Notes under the pieces: model-generated
Database searches by the model: none
Told to the model about the DNA's origin: nothing
Seen by the model: the letters and a program-made list of their open reading frames with translations, nothing else
In this document: piece by piece, positions 51,618 through 60,002 of the stretch
Position numbering within the stretch: position 1 is the stretch's first letter
Layout: the number at the start of each line of letters is the position of its first letter
From: Nonomuraea sp. NBC_00507
GTDB lineage: Bacteria > Actinomycetota > Actinomycetes > Streptosporangiales > Streptosporangiaceae
Assembly: GCF_036013525.1 (NCBI RefSeq)
Contig: NZ_CP107853.1
Location: forward strand, 5,642,001 to 5,706,000
Direction of reading: 5' to 3'
DNA length: 64,000 nucleotides
Made by a program: the position numbers and the translations under genes

Positions 51618-53747
51618 TTATGAGCCGAAAGTATTGCGGTCCTGGTCTTCGGAACTGTCGGGTGCTTCCTGTGCAAGAGTGACCGCTTCGTCCAGATCCA
51701 GTTTGGCGCCCGCCTCGAATTCCAGTTTGTAGCCGTCCTCACCCAGGGCCCTCTTGCACTCTTGGACGCACTTCTCGTGCTCCGCCGTGAGGAACGGCGC
51801 GCCCAGCATGGGCAGGCCGGAGGTGCGCCAGTTTTGATGCAGCGCCCCGAGCAGCCGCGAGGCACGCTCGATCTGGCCCTGAGACGAGTAGATCTTGGCG
51901 ACCGTCTCGAGCACCATGAGCGTGCCGACGGTGTCATGGAAGTGACGCTTGATCCGCAAGCCCTCCAGGGCGGTGCGCAACGCCTCCTCCGTCCTGCCCA
52001 TCGCCAGCATCGGCAACGACAGCGCCCAATGCGCGTATGAGCTCAGCCACAGCTCGCCGCGCTCGCGGCAGACCTGGAGGCAGTCCTGCAGCAGCGACTC
52101 GGCCTCAGGGAGCTCCCCTTGGGTGGTGAGGACGATCGACAGCTCCACGATGGCCGGGAGCAGCCCCGGGTTGAGCTCCTTGTTGTCGGTGTTGAACTCG
52201 ATCGCCACGCCGAGCAGCGCGCTGGCCTTCTGGAGGTCGCCCTGCAACATCGCGGCCGTGCCCTGCATCTTGGAGGCCAGGATCACGGCCTTGGAGTCAC
52301 CGACCCGGACGGCCTCGTTGCTGCACGTCTCGGCCGCGTCCCGCGCGCCCACGCTGTCGCCCTGGGCGCTCTTCACGTAGGAGAGCACCCACAGCGCCTT
52401 GCACCGTTCCCTGCTGAGATCCGGGTTGGCCCCGAGCGCCCGCTCGAGGTAGAGGCGGCCCTCGCGGGCGAAGCCGCAACACACCCACATGAACCACAAC
52501 GACGACAGCAGGGTCAGCGCCAGGACCTCCATGCCCGGCGTCTTGAGCGCGTGCTCCAGCGCCACGCGCACGTTGTCGTGCTCCTGGCGCATGCGGACGA
52601 ACCAGTAGATCTGCCGCGGCCCCGACCAGGCGTCCTCGCTACGCTGCGCCAGGCTCAGGTAGTAGTCCAGATGGCGCTGGCGCATCTGCTCCTTCTCGCC
52701 GAGCTTGTCCAGCCACTCGTCGCCGTAGTCCGCCAGGGTGTCGATCAACTTGTATCTGACCCCGGCGTGGTTGCTTCTGATCAGCAGGATCGACTTCTCC
52801 ACCAGGCCGGTGACCAGGTCGGTGATCTGCCCGGACGGCAGGCGCGCGTCCGAGCACACGAAGCGCGCGGCGTCGAGCTCGAAGTCGTTGGCGAACACCG
52901 ACAACCGGGCCCACAGCAGCCGCTCGGCCGGCTCGCACAACTCGTGGCTCCAGCCGATGGCCGCACGCAGCGTCTGGTGCCGGGGCAGCGCTGTGCGGCT
53001 GGCGCCGGCCAGCAGGCTGAACCGGTCCGCCAGCAGCCCCAGGATCTGCTCCACGGACAACGCCCGCAGCCGCACCGCCGCCAGCTCGATCGCCAGCGGG
53101 ATGCCGTCGAGCCGCCGGCACAACTCGGCTACCGCGTTGATGTTGTCCTCGTCCAGATGGAAGTCGGGCACGCTCGCCCCGGCCCGGGCCGCGAACAGCT
53201 GCACGGACTCGTTGACGAAATAGGTCTCGGCCGGGTCCTCTCCCGGCACCTGCAGCGGCGGCACGGGGAGCACGTGCTCGTAGGGCAGATTGAGCGACTG
53301 CCGGCTGGTGGCCAGCACCTTGAGGTTGGGCGCGACCTCGAGCAGCTCCTGCACCAGCTCCGCCGCTCCCTGCACCACGCGGTCGCAGGTGTCGACGATG
53401 AGCAGCATGTCCCGCTCGCCCACCCACTCCGACAGCGTCTCGGACTCCGCGCGCGTGGACTGGTCGGCGATGCGCAGCGCCGAGGCGATGGTGTGCTTGA
53501 CCATGCCCGCGTCCTGCAGCCGGGCGAGATCGGCGAACCAGACGCCGTCGGGGTATTGGGCGCGGACCTGGTGGGCCAGCCGAAGCACCGTGCGCGACTT
53601 GCCCACACCGCCGATGCCCGTGACGGTCACCAGACGTGATTCGCCGAGGTACCGTCTGAGGTTGGCAAGCAGACGCGTGCGACCGATGAAGCTCGTGAGC
53701 TCCGCCGGAAGATTGCCTTCTCGCCGCCAGCCTGTAGGGGTGGCCAT
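51618..53747 (-). CDS. STAND-type ATPase regulator-like protein without DNA-binding domain
   Basis: A 709-residue protein from the ATG at 53747, chosen for a GAGG six bases upstream; an ATG at 53786 and a GTG at 53828 are alternatives. NPAELTSFIGR-type entry (NLPAELTSFIGRTRLL) leads to the P-loop VTGIGGVGKSR, Walker B LLIVDTCD, VLATSRQSLN and LDGIPLAIELAAVR. This is the layout of the LuxR-LAL and AfsR ATPase core. The C-terminal half is TPR-like. No helix-turn-helix is seen at either end, so it is a truncated-architecture relative of those regulators. It may control the terpene cyclase gene just downstream. Confidence 0.85.
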   Translation of the reverse strand: MATPTGWRREGNLPAELTSFIGRTRLLANLRRYLGESRLVTVTGIGGVGKSRTVLRLAHQVRAQYPDGVWFADLARLQDAGMVKHTIASALRIADQSTRAESETLSEWVGERDMLLIVDTCDRVVQGAAELVQELLEVAPNLKVLATSRQSLNLPYEHVLPVPPLQVPGEDPAETYFVNESVQLFAARAGASVPDFHLDEDNINAVAELCRRLDGIPLAIELAAVRLRALSVEQILGLLADRFSLLAGASRTALPRHQTLRAAIGWSHELCEPAERLLWARLSVFANDFELDAARFVCSDARLPSGQITDLVTGLVEKSILLIRSNHAGVRYKLIDTLADYGDEWLDKLGEKEQMRQRHLDYYLSLAQRSEDAWSGPRQIYWFVRMRQEHDNVRVALEHALKTPGMEVLALTLLSSLWFMWVCCGFAREGRLYLERALGANPDLSRERCKALWVLSYVKSAQGDSVGARDAAETCSNEAVRVGDSKAVILASKMQGTAAMLQGDLQKASALLGVAIEFNTDNKELNPGLLPAIVELSIVLTTQGELPEAESLLQDCLQVCRERGELWLSSYAHWALSLPMLAMGRTEEALRTALEGLRIKRHFHDTVGTLMVLETVAKIYSSQGQIERASRLLGALHQNWRTSGLPMLGAPFLTAEHEKCVQECKRALGEDGYKLEFEAGAKLDLDEAVTLAQEAPDSSEDQDRNTFGS

Positions 53748-53858
53748 GGGCAGCCTCACGGGGGTAGGCGACACCTGCTCCCGCATCGTACCGCCGTAGC
53801 CCCGACATGTCCCTGGACCTGCGGACACACCGGGTATTGCTTTGTCCGTCCGGGTAGC

Positions 53859-53987
53859 ATGTCAGCCGTGGAAGATTTCTACCCCGAGCAGACGGCGGAC
53901 GACAGGGACCTGGGCTGGGGCGACGACCTGCCGGAAGAGGACCCGGACGACTTCTTCGTGGAGAACCGGCCGCCGCACTGGGAGTGA
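53859..53987 (+). CDS. 42-residue acidic protein, coupled to the GNAT gene
   Basis: A very short ORF whose protein is strongly acidic and ends in ENRPPHWE, a C-terminal pattern seen in small conserved actinobacterial proteins (PPHW/PPHHW endings). The internal LGWGDDLPEEDPDDFF is also characteristic. Its TGA overlaps the GTG of the following acetyltransferase gene (GTGA at 53984-53987), indicating translational coupling. No strong ribosome binding site precedes the ATG. The function is unknown; it may be an adaptor or stabiliser of the GNAT enzyme. Confidence 0.68.
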   Translation: MSAVEDFYPEQTADDRDLGWGDDLPEEDPDDFFVENRPPHWE

Positions 53988-54442
53988 CCCCGTTGACCGG
54001 ACACGTGCTGCGCCCTGCCACGCCTGCCGACTACGACGCCGTGGCGGCCGTGGTCGACGAGTGGTGGGACCGTCCCGTCCTGGCCTCGCTGCCCAGGCTC
54101 TTCCTCGACCACTTCCACCGCACGAGCCTGATCGCCGAGGGCCCCGAGGGCATGGCGGGCTTCCTCGTCGGCTTGCTCTCGCCGTCGGCCGAGGATGAGG
54201 CGTACATCCATTTCGTCGGCGTCTGTCCCGCCGCACGGGGCGGGGGTGTGGCGCGGGCGATGTACGAGCGTTTCTTCGCTCTGGCCCGCGCCCATGACCG
54301 GCACGTGGTCAAGGCCATCACCTCGCCGGTCAACGAGGCGTCCATCGCCTTCCATCGGCGCATGGGCTTCACGGCGAGCGAGCCGGTCCCGGACTACAAC
54401 GGTCCCGGCACACGCCTGGTCACCTTCGCGCGCGGCATCTGA
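53984..54442 (+). CDS. GNAT-family N-acetyltransferase
   Basis: A 152-residue acetyl-CoA-dependent transferase. Motif A (the P-loop for CoA) is VGVCPAARGGGVARAMYERFF, preceded by strand AYIHFVG. The C-terminal ASIAFHRRMGF is the motif B region, and the N-terminal RPATPADYDAVAAVVDEWW is typical. The start is the GTG overlapping the upstream small ORF. The gene ends 73 bases before a convergent membrane-protein gene. The acyl acceptor is unknown; candidates include amino groups of small molecules or proteins. Confidence 0.92.
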   Translation: MTPLTGHVLRPATPADYDAVAAVVDEWWDRPVLASLPRLFLDHFHRTSLIAEGPEGMAGFLVGLLSPSAEDEAYIHFVGVCPAARGGGVARAMYERFFALARAHDRHVVKAITSPVNEASIAFHRRMGFTASEPVPDYNGPGTRLVTFARGI

Positions 54443-54515
54443 CACGTGCCCCGGTCCAGGAGGTCGTCCTGGAACCGGGGGCCACTCACCGCCGGCGCCT
54501 GGAATCGGCGTCCGC

Positions 54516-55208
54516 TCACCTCTGCGGTTCGTACTCCTCGTCGCTCATCCTGGCCAGCGTGAGCGCCGCGGCGGCGAACCCGAGCGCCGTCAGCCCCCAC
54601 GCGCCCCCATCCAGGATCTTGGGGGCGCCGGTGAGCACGAACAGCAGGTGGACCGGCTGCGAGGCGACCAGCGCCGCGCCCGCCCAGGTGGGGATCACCC
54701 GCGCCCGCCACAGGGCGGCGCCCAGCAGCACGGTGCCGAGGACGTGGCCGAGCACGAAGAGGCCGACGGAGAGCGAGAGGGCGGGCTGGGCGGCCAGCGC
54801 CTCCAGCAGCGCCGTGCCCTCCGCAGGACTCAGCCCGGCCGCGACCGCGGCCAGGGCGGCGGCGTCCGAGACGCCCAGGGCGGCCATCCCCAGGTACCCG
54901 GGCAGAGCGAGGGTGATCGCCGCGATCGCTAGCACCGGTGCACCGCGCAACGCCAGCCGCGTCAGCACGAACAGGGTCGGCACCAGCGCGAGGACGGCGA
55001 TCGGAGTGAGCCAGAGCACCGCGCCCTGCGCCCCCTGCCCGGCTGTCACCGCGGTCAGCTGAGCGGCGGCGTCGTCGGTAGTGCCGTAGGGGAGGATGGC
55101 GCGGATGACGGCCACGCACAGCGGGCCGATCGGCAGGAGCACGGCGAGAGCGCGGCGGCGGAAGGCACGTGTGTCACGCACGCGCACGGCGGCGGAGCCG
55201 ATGGTCAT
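54516..55208 (-). CDS. Six-TM membrane protein of unknown function
   Basis: A 230-residue integral membrane protein. GGGAG five bases upstream favours the ATG at 55208 over one at 55220. About six hydrophobic helices are rich in Ala, Leu, Val and Gly; conserved-looking polar points are ILPYGTTDD, PGYLGM and GGAWGLTALG. The layout recalls DUF4386-like or other small actinobacterial membrane families, without a decisive motif. It is divergent from the histidine kinase gene across about 150 bases, so it could be a target of that two-component system. Confidence 0.75.
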   Translation of the reverse strand: MTIGSAAVRVRDTRAFRRRALAVLLPIGPLCVAVIRAILPYGTTDDAAAQLTAVTAGQGAQGAVLWLTPIAVLALVPTLFVLTRLALRGAPVLAIAAITLALPGYLGMAALGVSDAAALAAVAAGLSPAEGTALLEALAAQPALSLSVGLFVLGHVLGTVLLGAALWRARVIPTWAGAALVASQPVHLLFVLTGAPKILDGGAWGLTALGFAAAALTLARMSDEEYEPQR

Positions 55209-55357
55209 GATGTCTCCCATGGAGTAGGGATTGAGCCGTCCGAGGGCTACGGCCGGCCTGGCAGGCTCATGGTCGGCCGCGGACCGGCCGTCGCGGCACG
55301 GCGCACGCCCCTGACCGGGCCGGGCGATCTTCCCGGCTGATCTGGGGGTCTGCCCCT

Positions 55358-57361
55358 ATGCGCCGGGCTCCGCGACCGCTCATCATGACCCTTATGAAGG
55401 TGCTGGCCTGGGGCCTGTTCGCGGTGGCGGTGACCGAGGCGGTCACCGGTGTCGCGGCCGCCATAGCAGCGGGAATGACCTTCGAGGCGGCCACCGAGAG
55501 CTTCATCGTCACGAACTCCGCCATCGGTCTCTCCCTTTCCTGCGCAGGCGTCCTGCTCGCCTGGCAGCGTCCGCGCAACCCCATCGGCTGGCTCCTGCTG
55601 GCCGGCGCCGTCGCCCAGGCCGGAACCGCCGCCGGGGTCGGCCTGCTGGTGATCGGTGAGGTCCACGGCTGGCCCGCCGGCGCTCTGCGAACGCTCGCCA
55701 CGTACGCCGCCTACTCCTGGCCGTGGTCGATCGCGTTGTGCCTGCCGCTCGTCCTTCTGCTCTTCCCCGACGGCCGCCCGCCGGGCCTTCGCTGGACCTG
55801 GCTGGTCCCCGTGACGGTGGTGACCGCCCCGCTCTTCGTCCTGGAGATGGGCGCCGCACCGACCGGCCTGTCACCCGGCTCGGACGTCGTCGGCTACCTC
55901 ACCATCCCCTTCCACGACGACCTGGCCGCGCTCTGGACCGGGACCGAGGTGCGCGGCGCCGCCCTCGTCGTGGCCGCCCTCGCCGGGCTGGGGCTGCGCT
56001 ACCGCCGGGGCGGCGAGCGGGAGCGGCGCCAGCTGCTGTGGCTTCTGCTCGCCGTCCTGCTGCTCGCCGCGGTCATGGTCGTGTGGGGGGTGTTCCAGAC
56101 CGGGCCGGCGCTGATGCTGCTGGCCATCCCGCTCGTGCCGATCGCGATCACCGTCGCCATCCTGCGTCACGGCCTGCTCGACATCCGCCTGATCATCTCG
56201 CGGACGGTGCTGTACACGCTGCTCACCTCGGGCGTGATCGCCGTCTATGCCCTGCTGGTGGCCGTCCTGGACCGTGCCGGGCCAGGAGACTCGGTGCTCG
56301 CCACCGTGCTGATCGCGGTCGGCTTCAACCCGGTGAGGGTACGCCTGCAGCGGATCGTCGACAGGCTCCTGTACGGCGACCGCGACGACCCGGCGCGCGC
56401 TCTGTCACGGATCGGCCGCCGACTGGCCGACCCGGCCCCAGGGCTGGCGGGAGCGGTGGCCGCGGTGTGCACGGTCCTGCGCCTGCCCTTCGCTGCGCTG
56501 CGCTCGGCCGACGTCGGTGATATCGGGGGAGCGGCGGTGGAACGCACCTCGTATGGCACCGCCCCCGAACGCCTCCACAGCGTCCCCCTCGTCTACGGCG
56601 GCGACCGTGTAGGCGAGTTGATCATCGGCCTGCGGCCGGGGGAGAAGGCGATCTCCGTGGCCGACGCCCGGGTCCTGGAGCTGCTGGCCGTGCCACTGGC
56701 GGTGGCCGTGCACGCCACCGGCCTGTCCGAGGAACTGCAGCGGATCCGCGAGCACATCGTCGTGGCCCGCGAGGACGAACGCCGCAGGCTCCGCCGCGAC
56801 CTGCACGACGGGCTCGGCCCCACCCTCACAGGCGTTGTGTACCAGGCCGACGCGGCCGGGAACGTGCTCGCCGACGACCCCGCCCGCGCCAAGGAACTGC
56901 TCCTGAGGCTGCGTGCCGAGGTGACGTCGGCCATCGAGGACATCAGGCGGCTGGTGTACGGCCTGCGCCCGCCCGCACTCGACGACCTCGGTCTGGTGGG
57001 CGCGCTGCGGCGGCAGGCCGAACGGTTGTCGCTCGACGTCAGCATCCGGGCTTCCCGCGACCTGGCCGCGCTGCCCGCCGCCGTGGAGGTCGCCGCGTAC
57101 CGCATCGTCACGGAGGCGCTGAACAACGTCGCCCGGCACGCCCGGGCCACGACCGCCCGCGTGGACTTCACACTCGGGGACCGTCTCCGTGTCGAGGTGA
57201 GTGACGACGGTGTGGGTGGTGGCGTGTGGCGGCCGGGGGTGGGCCTGCGGTCCATGCGCGAGCGCGCCGAGGAACTCGGCGGCACCTGCCAGGCCGGTCC
57301 GCGGGACGGCGGCGGACGGGTGGTGGCACTGCTGCCGCTGGCGCAGGTGGTGGCATCATGA
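55358..57361 (+). CDS. Sensor histidine kinase (NarL/LuxR-type partner, HisKA_3)
   Basis: A 667-residue membrane sensor. Roughly the first 325 residues hold nine to ten TM helices, then a GAF-like region. The dimerisation/phosphoacceptor helix RRLRRDLHDGLGPTL has His483, and the HATPase domain has an N-box TEALNNVARHA and the G-box SDDGVGGG and GVGLRSMRERAEELGG. It lacks a large extracellular domain, so the signal is probably sensed in or near the membrane. A GGGGG run about 9 bases upstream precedes the ATG; the stop overlaps the response-regulator ATG. Confidence 0.92.
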   Translation: MRRAPRPLIMTLMKVLAWGLFAVAVTEAVTGVAAAIAAGMTFEAATESFIVTNSAIGLSLSCAGVLLAWQRPRNPIGWLLLAGAVAQAGTAAGVGLLVIGEVHGWPAGALRTLATYAAYSWPWSIALCLPLVLLLFPDGRPPGLRWTWLVPVTVVTAPLFVLEMGAAPTGLSPGSDVVGYLTIPFHDDLAALWTGTEVRGAALVVAALAGLGLRYRRGGERERRQLLWLLLAVLLLAAVMVVWGVFQTGPALMLLAIPLVPIAITVAILRHGLLDIRLIISRTVLYTLLTSGVIAVYALLVAVLDRAGPGDSVLATVLIAVGFNPVRVRLQRIVDRLLYGDRDDPARALSRIGRRLADPAPGLAGAVAAVCTVLRLPFAALRSADVGDIGGAAVERTSYGTAPERLHSVPLVYGGDRVGELIIGLRPGEKAISVADARVLELLAVPLAVAVHATGLSEELQRIREHIVVAREDERRRLRRDLHDGLGPTLTGVVYQADAAGNVLADDPARAKELLLRLRAEVTSAIEDIRRLVYGLRPPALDDLGLVGALRRQAERLSLDVSIRASRDLAALPAAVEVAAYRIVTEALNNVARHARATTARVDFTLGDRLRVEVSDDGVGGGVWRPGVGLRSMRERAEELGGTCQAGPRDGGGRVVALLPLAQVVAS

Positions 57362-58002
57362 GCGTGCGCGTCTTGATCGCCGACGACCATCCCGTGGTAC
57401 GCGACGGGCTCGCCGCGCTGCTGTCCACGGTGCCGGGCATGGAGGTGGCGGGGACCGCGTCCAGCGGACGCGAAGCGGTGCGGGCGACGGTCGTGCTGGA
57501 ACCGGACGTCCTCGTCCTCGACATCCAGATGCCGGAAATGTCAGGCATCGACGCCGCCAGGGAGGTGGCCGCGGCCGCGCCGGGCGTGGCGGTGCTGATG
57601 CTGACGATGTATGAGGACGACGAGTCCGTGTTCGCGGCCATGCGCGCGGGGGCCCGCGGATACGTGCTCAAGGGCGCTGAACAGGACGAGATCGTCCGCG
57701 CGATCCGTGCCGTCGCCGCCGGCGAAGCGATCTTCGGGCCCGGCGTGGCCCGCCGCGTGCTCGGTCACCTGACGGCTCCCCGGCCCGCGGGCGAGCCTTT
57801 CCCTGAGCTCACGCCGCGGGAGCGGGAAGTGCTCGGCCTGATCGCCGCCGGCCACGGCAACGCCTCGATCGGGACCCGGCTGTCGCTGGCGCCCAAGACG
57901 GTCGGCAACCACATCTCCAACATCTTCGCCAAGCTCCAGGTCGCCTCCCGCGCCGAGGCCATCATCCGCGCCCGAGACGCGGGCCTGGGCCACACCGACT
58001 AG
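57358..58002 (+). CDS. NarL/LuxR-family response regulator
   Basis: A 214-residue regulator, partner of the preceding kinase (ATGA overlap). The receiver domain has the acidic pair Asp9-Asp10, phospho-acceptor Asp55 (VLDIQMPEMSG), Thr83 and Lys105. The C-terminal LuxR helix-turn-helix is LTPREREVLGLIAAG and SLAPKTVGNHISNIFAKLQV. Phosphorylation should promote dimerisation and DNA binding. Its targets may include the divergent membrane-protein gene or the serine hydrolase gene 55 bases downstream. Confidence 0.94.
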   Translation: MSVRVLIADDHPVVRDGLAALLSTVPGMEVAGTASSGREAVRATVVLEPDVLVLDIQMPEMSGIDAAREVAAAAPGVAVLMLTMYEDDESVFAAMRAGARGYVLKGAEQDEIVRAIRAVAAGEAIFGPGVARRVLGHLTAPRPAGEPFPELTPREREVLGLIAAGHGNASIGTRLSLAPKTVGNHISNIFAKLQVASRAEAIIRARDAGLGHTD

Positions 58003-58057
58003 CCGGCGCCGGTAAATGCGTGGCCCCCGCGCGCTCGGCGGGGCTAGGTTCCGTGCC

Positions 58058-59161
58058 ATGGCGGACATCCAGGGCACATGTGAGGACCGGTTCCACGAGG
58101 TGCGCGAGATGCTGGCCGCCTCCCTGGACGGCGGCGACGACGTGGGCGCCTCGGCGGCGGTCTACGTGGACGGCGAGCCGGTCGTCGACCTCTGGGGCGG
58201 CTACGCCGACGCCGGTCGCACCGTCCCATGGCAGCGTGACACCATCACCAACGTCTGGTCCACCACCAAGACCATGACCGCGTTGTGCGCGCTGATCCTC
58301 GCCGACCGCGGCGGGCTCGACCTGACCGCCCCGGTGGCCGCGTACTGGCCCGAATTCGCCGCCGCGGGCAAAGAGCGCGTGCAGGTCCGGCACGTCCTCT
58401 CCCACACCGCGGGCCTGCCGGGCTTCGACGCGGGGACGACGGTCGAGGACCTCTACGACTGGGAGAAGACCACGGCACGGCTGGCCGCACAGCCGCCGCT
58501 CTGGGAGCCGGGCATCGAGAGCGGCTACCACGCGGTCACGCAGGGATACCTCATCGGAGAGGTGGTCCGCCGCATCACCGGACGCACGCTGGGCACGTTC
58601 CTGGCCGAGGAGGTGGCCGGACCGCTGGGCGCCGACTTCCACATCGGCCTGCCCCCGGAGCACGACCACCGCGTCGCCCCGGTCATCCCGCCGTCGGACC
58701 CGCCCGGCGCCGCCCGCCCTGACGCACCGCCCGGCCCCGAGATCCGGGCCGCGGACGCGAACACCGCCGCCTGGCGGCGCGCCGAGATCCCGGCGGTCAA
58801 CGGGCACGGCAACGCCCGCTCGGTCGCCGCCATCCAGTCCGTCCTGGCCTGCGCGGGCACCGTCAACGGCGTGCGCCTGTCGTCCCCGTCCGGCTGTGAG
58901 CGCGCCTTGGAGGAGCAGCACTACGGCGTGGACCGGTATCTGGGCGCCCCCATGCGCTACGGCATGGGCTACGGCATCTACGGCGGCCAACGCGCCTGCT
59001 TTTGGGGCGGATGGGGCGGCTCTCTGGTCTTCATCGACTTCGACGCCCGGATGACGGTGGCCTACGTGATGAACCAGATGGTCGACCAGGGCGGCCTCGG
59101 CGACGAACGCGGCTTGGGCATCGTCCTGGCCGCCTACGGCGGCCTCGCCGCGGCTAACTGA
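58058..59161 (+). CDS. Serine hydrolase, beta-lactamase class C / EstB-like
   Basis: A 367-residue penicillin-binding-protein-fold enzyme. The nucleophile motif is STTK (Ser68, Lys71), and the catalytic Tyr motif is Tyr157 in SGYHAV, where Asn of YxN is replaced by Ala, as in esterases of this fold. It has no signal peptide, so it is likely a cytoplasmic esterase or amidase rather than a resistance enzyme. The ATG lacks a ribosome binding site; TAGGTT ends 7 bases before it, consistent with a leaderless transcript. The gene overlaps the convergent permease gene by 8 bases. Confidence 0.9.
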   Translation: MADIQGTCEDRFHEVREMLAASLDGGDDVGASAAVYVDGEPVVDLWGGYADAGRTVPWQRDTITNVWSTTKTMTALCALILADRGGLDLTAPVAAYWPEFAAAGKERVQVRHVLSHTAGLPGFDAGTTVEDLYDWEKTTARLAAQPPLWEPGIESGYHAVTQGYLIGEVVRRITGRTLGTFLAEEVAGPLGADFHIGLPPEHDHRVAPVIPPSDPPGAARPDAPPGPEIRAADANTAAWRRAEIPAVNGHGNARSVAAIQSVLACAGTVNGVRLSSPSGCERALEEQHYGVDRYLGAPMRYGMGYGIYGGQRACFWGGWGGSLVFIDFDARMTVAYVMNQMVDQGGLGDERGLGIVLAAYGGLAAAN

Positions 59162-60002
59162 CCACGTCCTTGCGGCGGAAGCGGCGGAAGGCCACGGCGA
59201 TGAGGATGGCCGCGTACGTGATCGACACCGAAGCCCCCTTGGCCATGCCGCTCCAGTCCAGCTCCGGTGCCAGGGCGTCGACCCAGGCGTTGTTCCAGAA
59301 CGTGGGCAGGAACTCCCGCAGCACCCCGAGCGCCTCGACCGCCTGCAGGATGTTGCAGACGATCCAGAGCCCGACCGCCCCGCCGACCGCGCCCAGCGGG
59401 GAGTCGGTGACGGTCGAGATGAAGAACGCCAGCGCGGCCACCACGAGCTGGCTGACCAGCGCGTACCCGATCACGATGCCGAAGCGTGGCAGCACGTCGA
59501 ACGCCGGGATCGTCTCACCCGTGCCGGGCACCTGGATGTCGTTCCACCCGAACGCCAGCGTGCCCGCCAGCAGCGCCATCAGCGGCAGGCAGATCACCGC
59601 CGCCGCCGAGTAGCCCAGCGCCACGATCAGCTTCTGCCGCAGCAGCCGGTCCCGGGGGATCGGGGCGGCCAGCAGATAACGCAGTGACGACCAGTTGGCC
59701 TCGCTGGCCACCGTGTCACCGCAGAACAGGGCGACCGCCACCACCAGCAGGAAGCTGGCCGACACCGACAGGGCGAACGCGGAGAAGTTGAGTCCGCTCT
59801 CCGTCGCCAGGTCGGAGATGCGCAGCGCCGCCTGCTGCTGCCCGCTGGACTGCGGCCCGAACTGGAACGCGATCACCAGGATCCACGGCAGCGCCAGCAG
59901 CAGGCCGAACATCACCATCGTCCGCCGCCGCTTGAACTGCCTGATGATCTCCACCCGCAGCGGCAGCGTGCGGCGGGGCGCGTAGCCCGGCGCGGCGGTC
60001 AT
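59154..60002 (-). CDS. ABC transporter permease (ABC-2 type)
   Basis: A 282-residue permease with six predicted TM helices. Its first 30 residues end in a basic FKRRRTMV just ahead of TM1. A segment LFCGDTVASEANWSSLRYLLAAPIPRDRLLRQK in the middle (quoted in part) is the signature loop of ABC-2 exporters. The ATG overlaps the stop of the hydrolase-ATPase fusion gene (ATGA), so the two proteins are made together and presumably form one transporter. It overlaps the end of the opposite serine-hydrolase gene by 8 bases. Confidence 0.92.
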   Translation of the reverse strand: MTAAPGYAPRRTLPLRVEIIRQFKRRRTMVMFGLLLALPWILVIAFQFGPQSSGQQQAALRISDLATESGLNFSAFALSVSASFLLVVAVALFCGDTVASEANWSSLRYLLAAPIPRDRLLRQKLIVALGYSAAAVICLPLMALLAGTLAFGWNDIQVPGTGETIPAFDVLPRFGIVIGYALVSQLVVAALAFFISTVTDSPLGAVGGAVGLWIVCNILQAVEALGVLREFLPTFWNNAWVDALAPELDWSGMAKGASVSITYAAILIAVAFRRFRRKDVVS

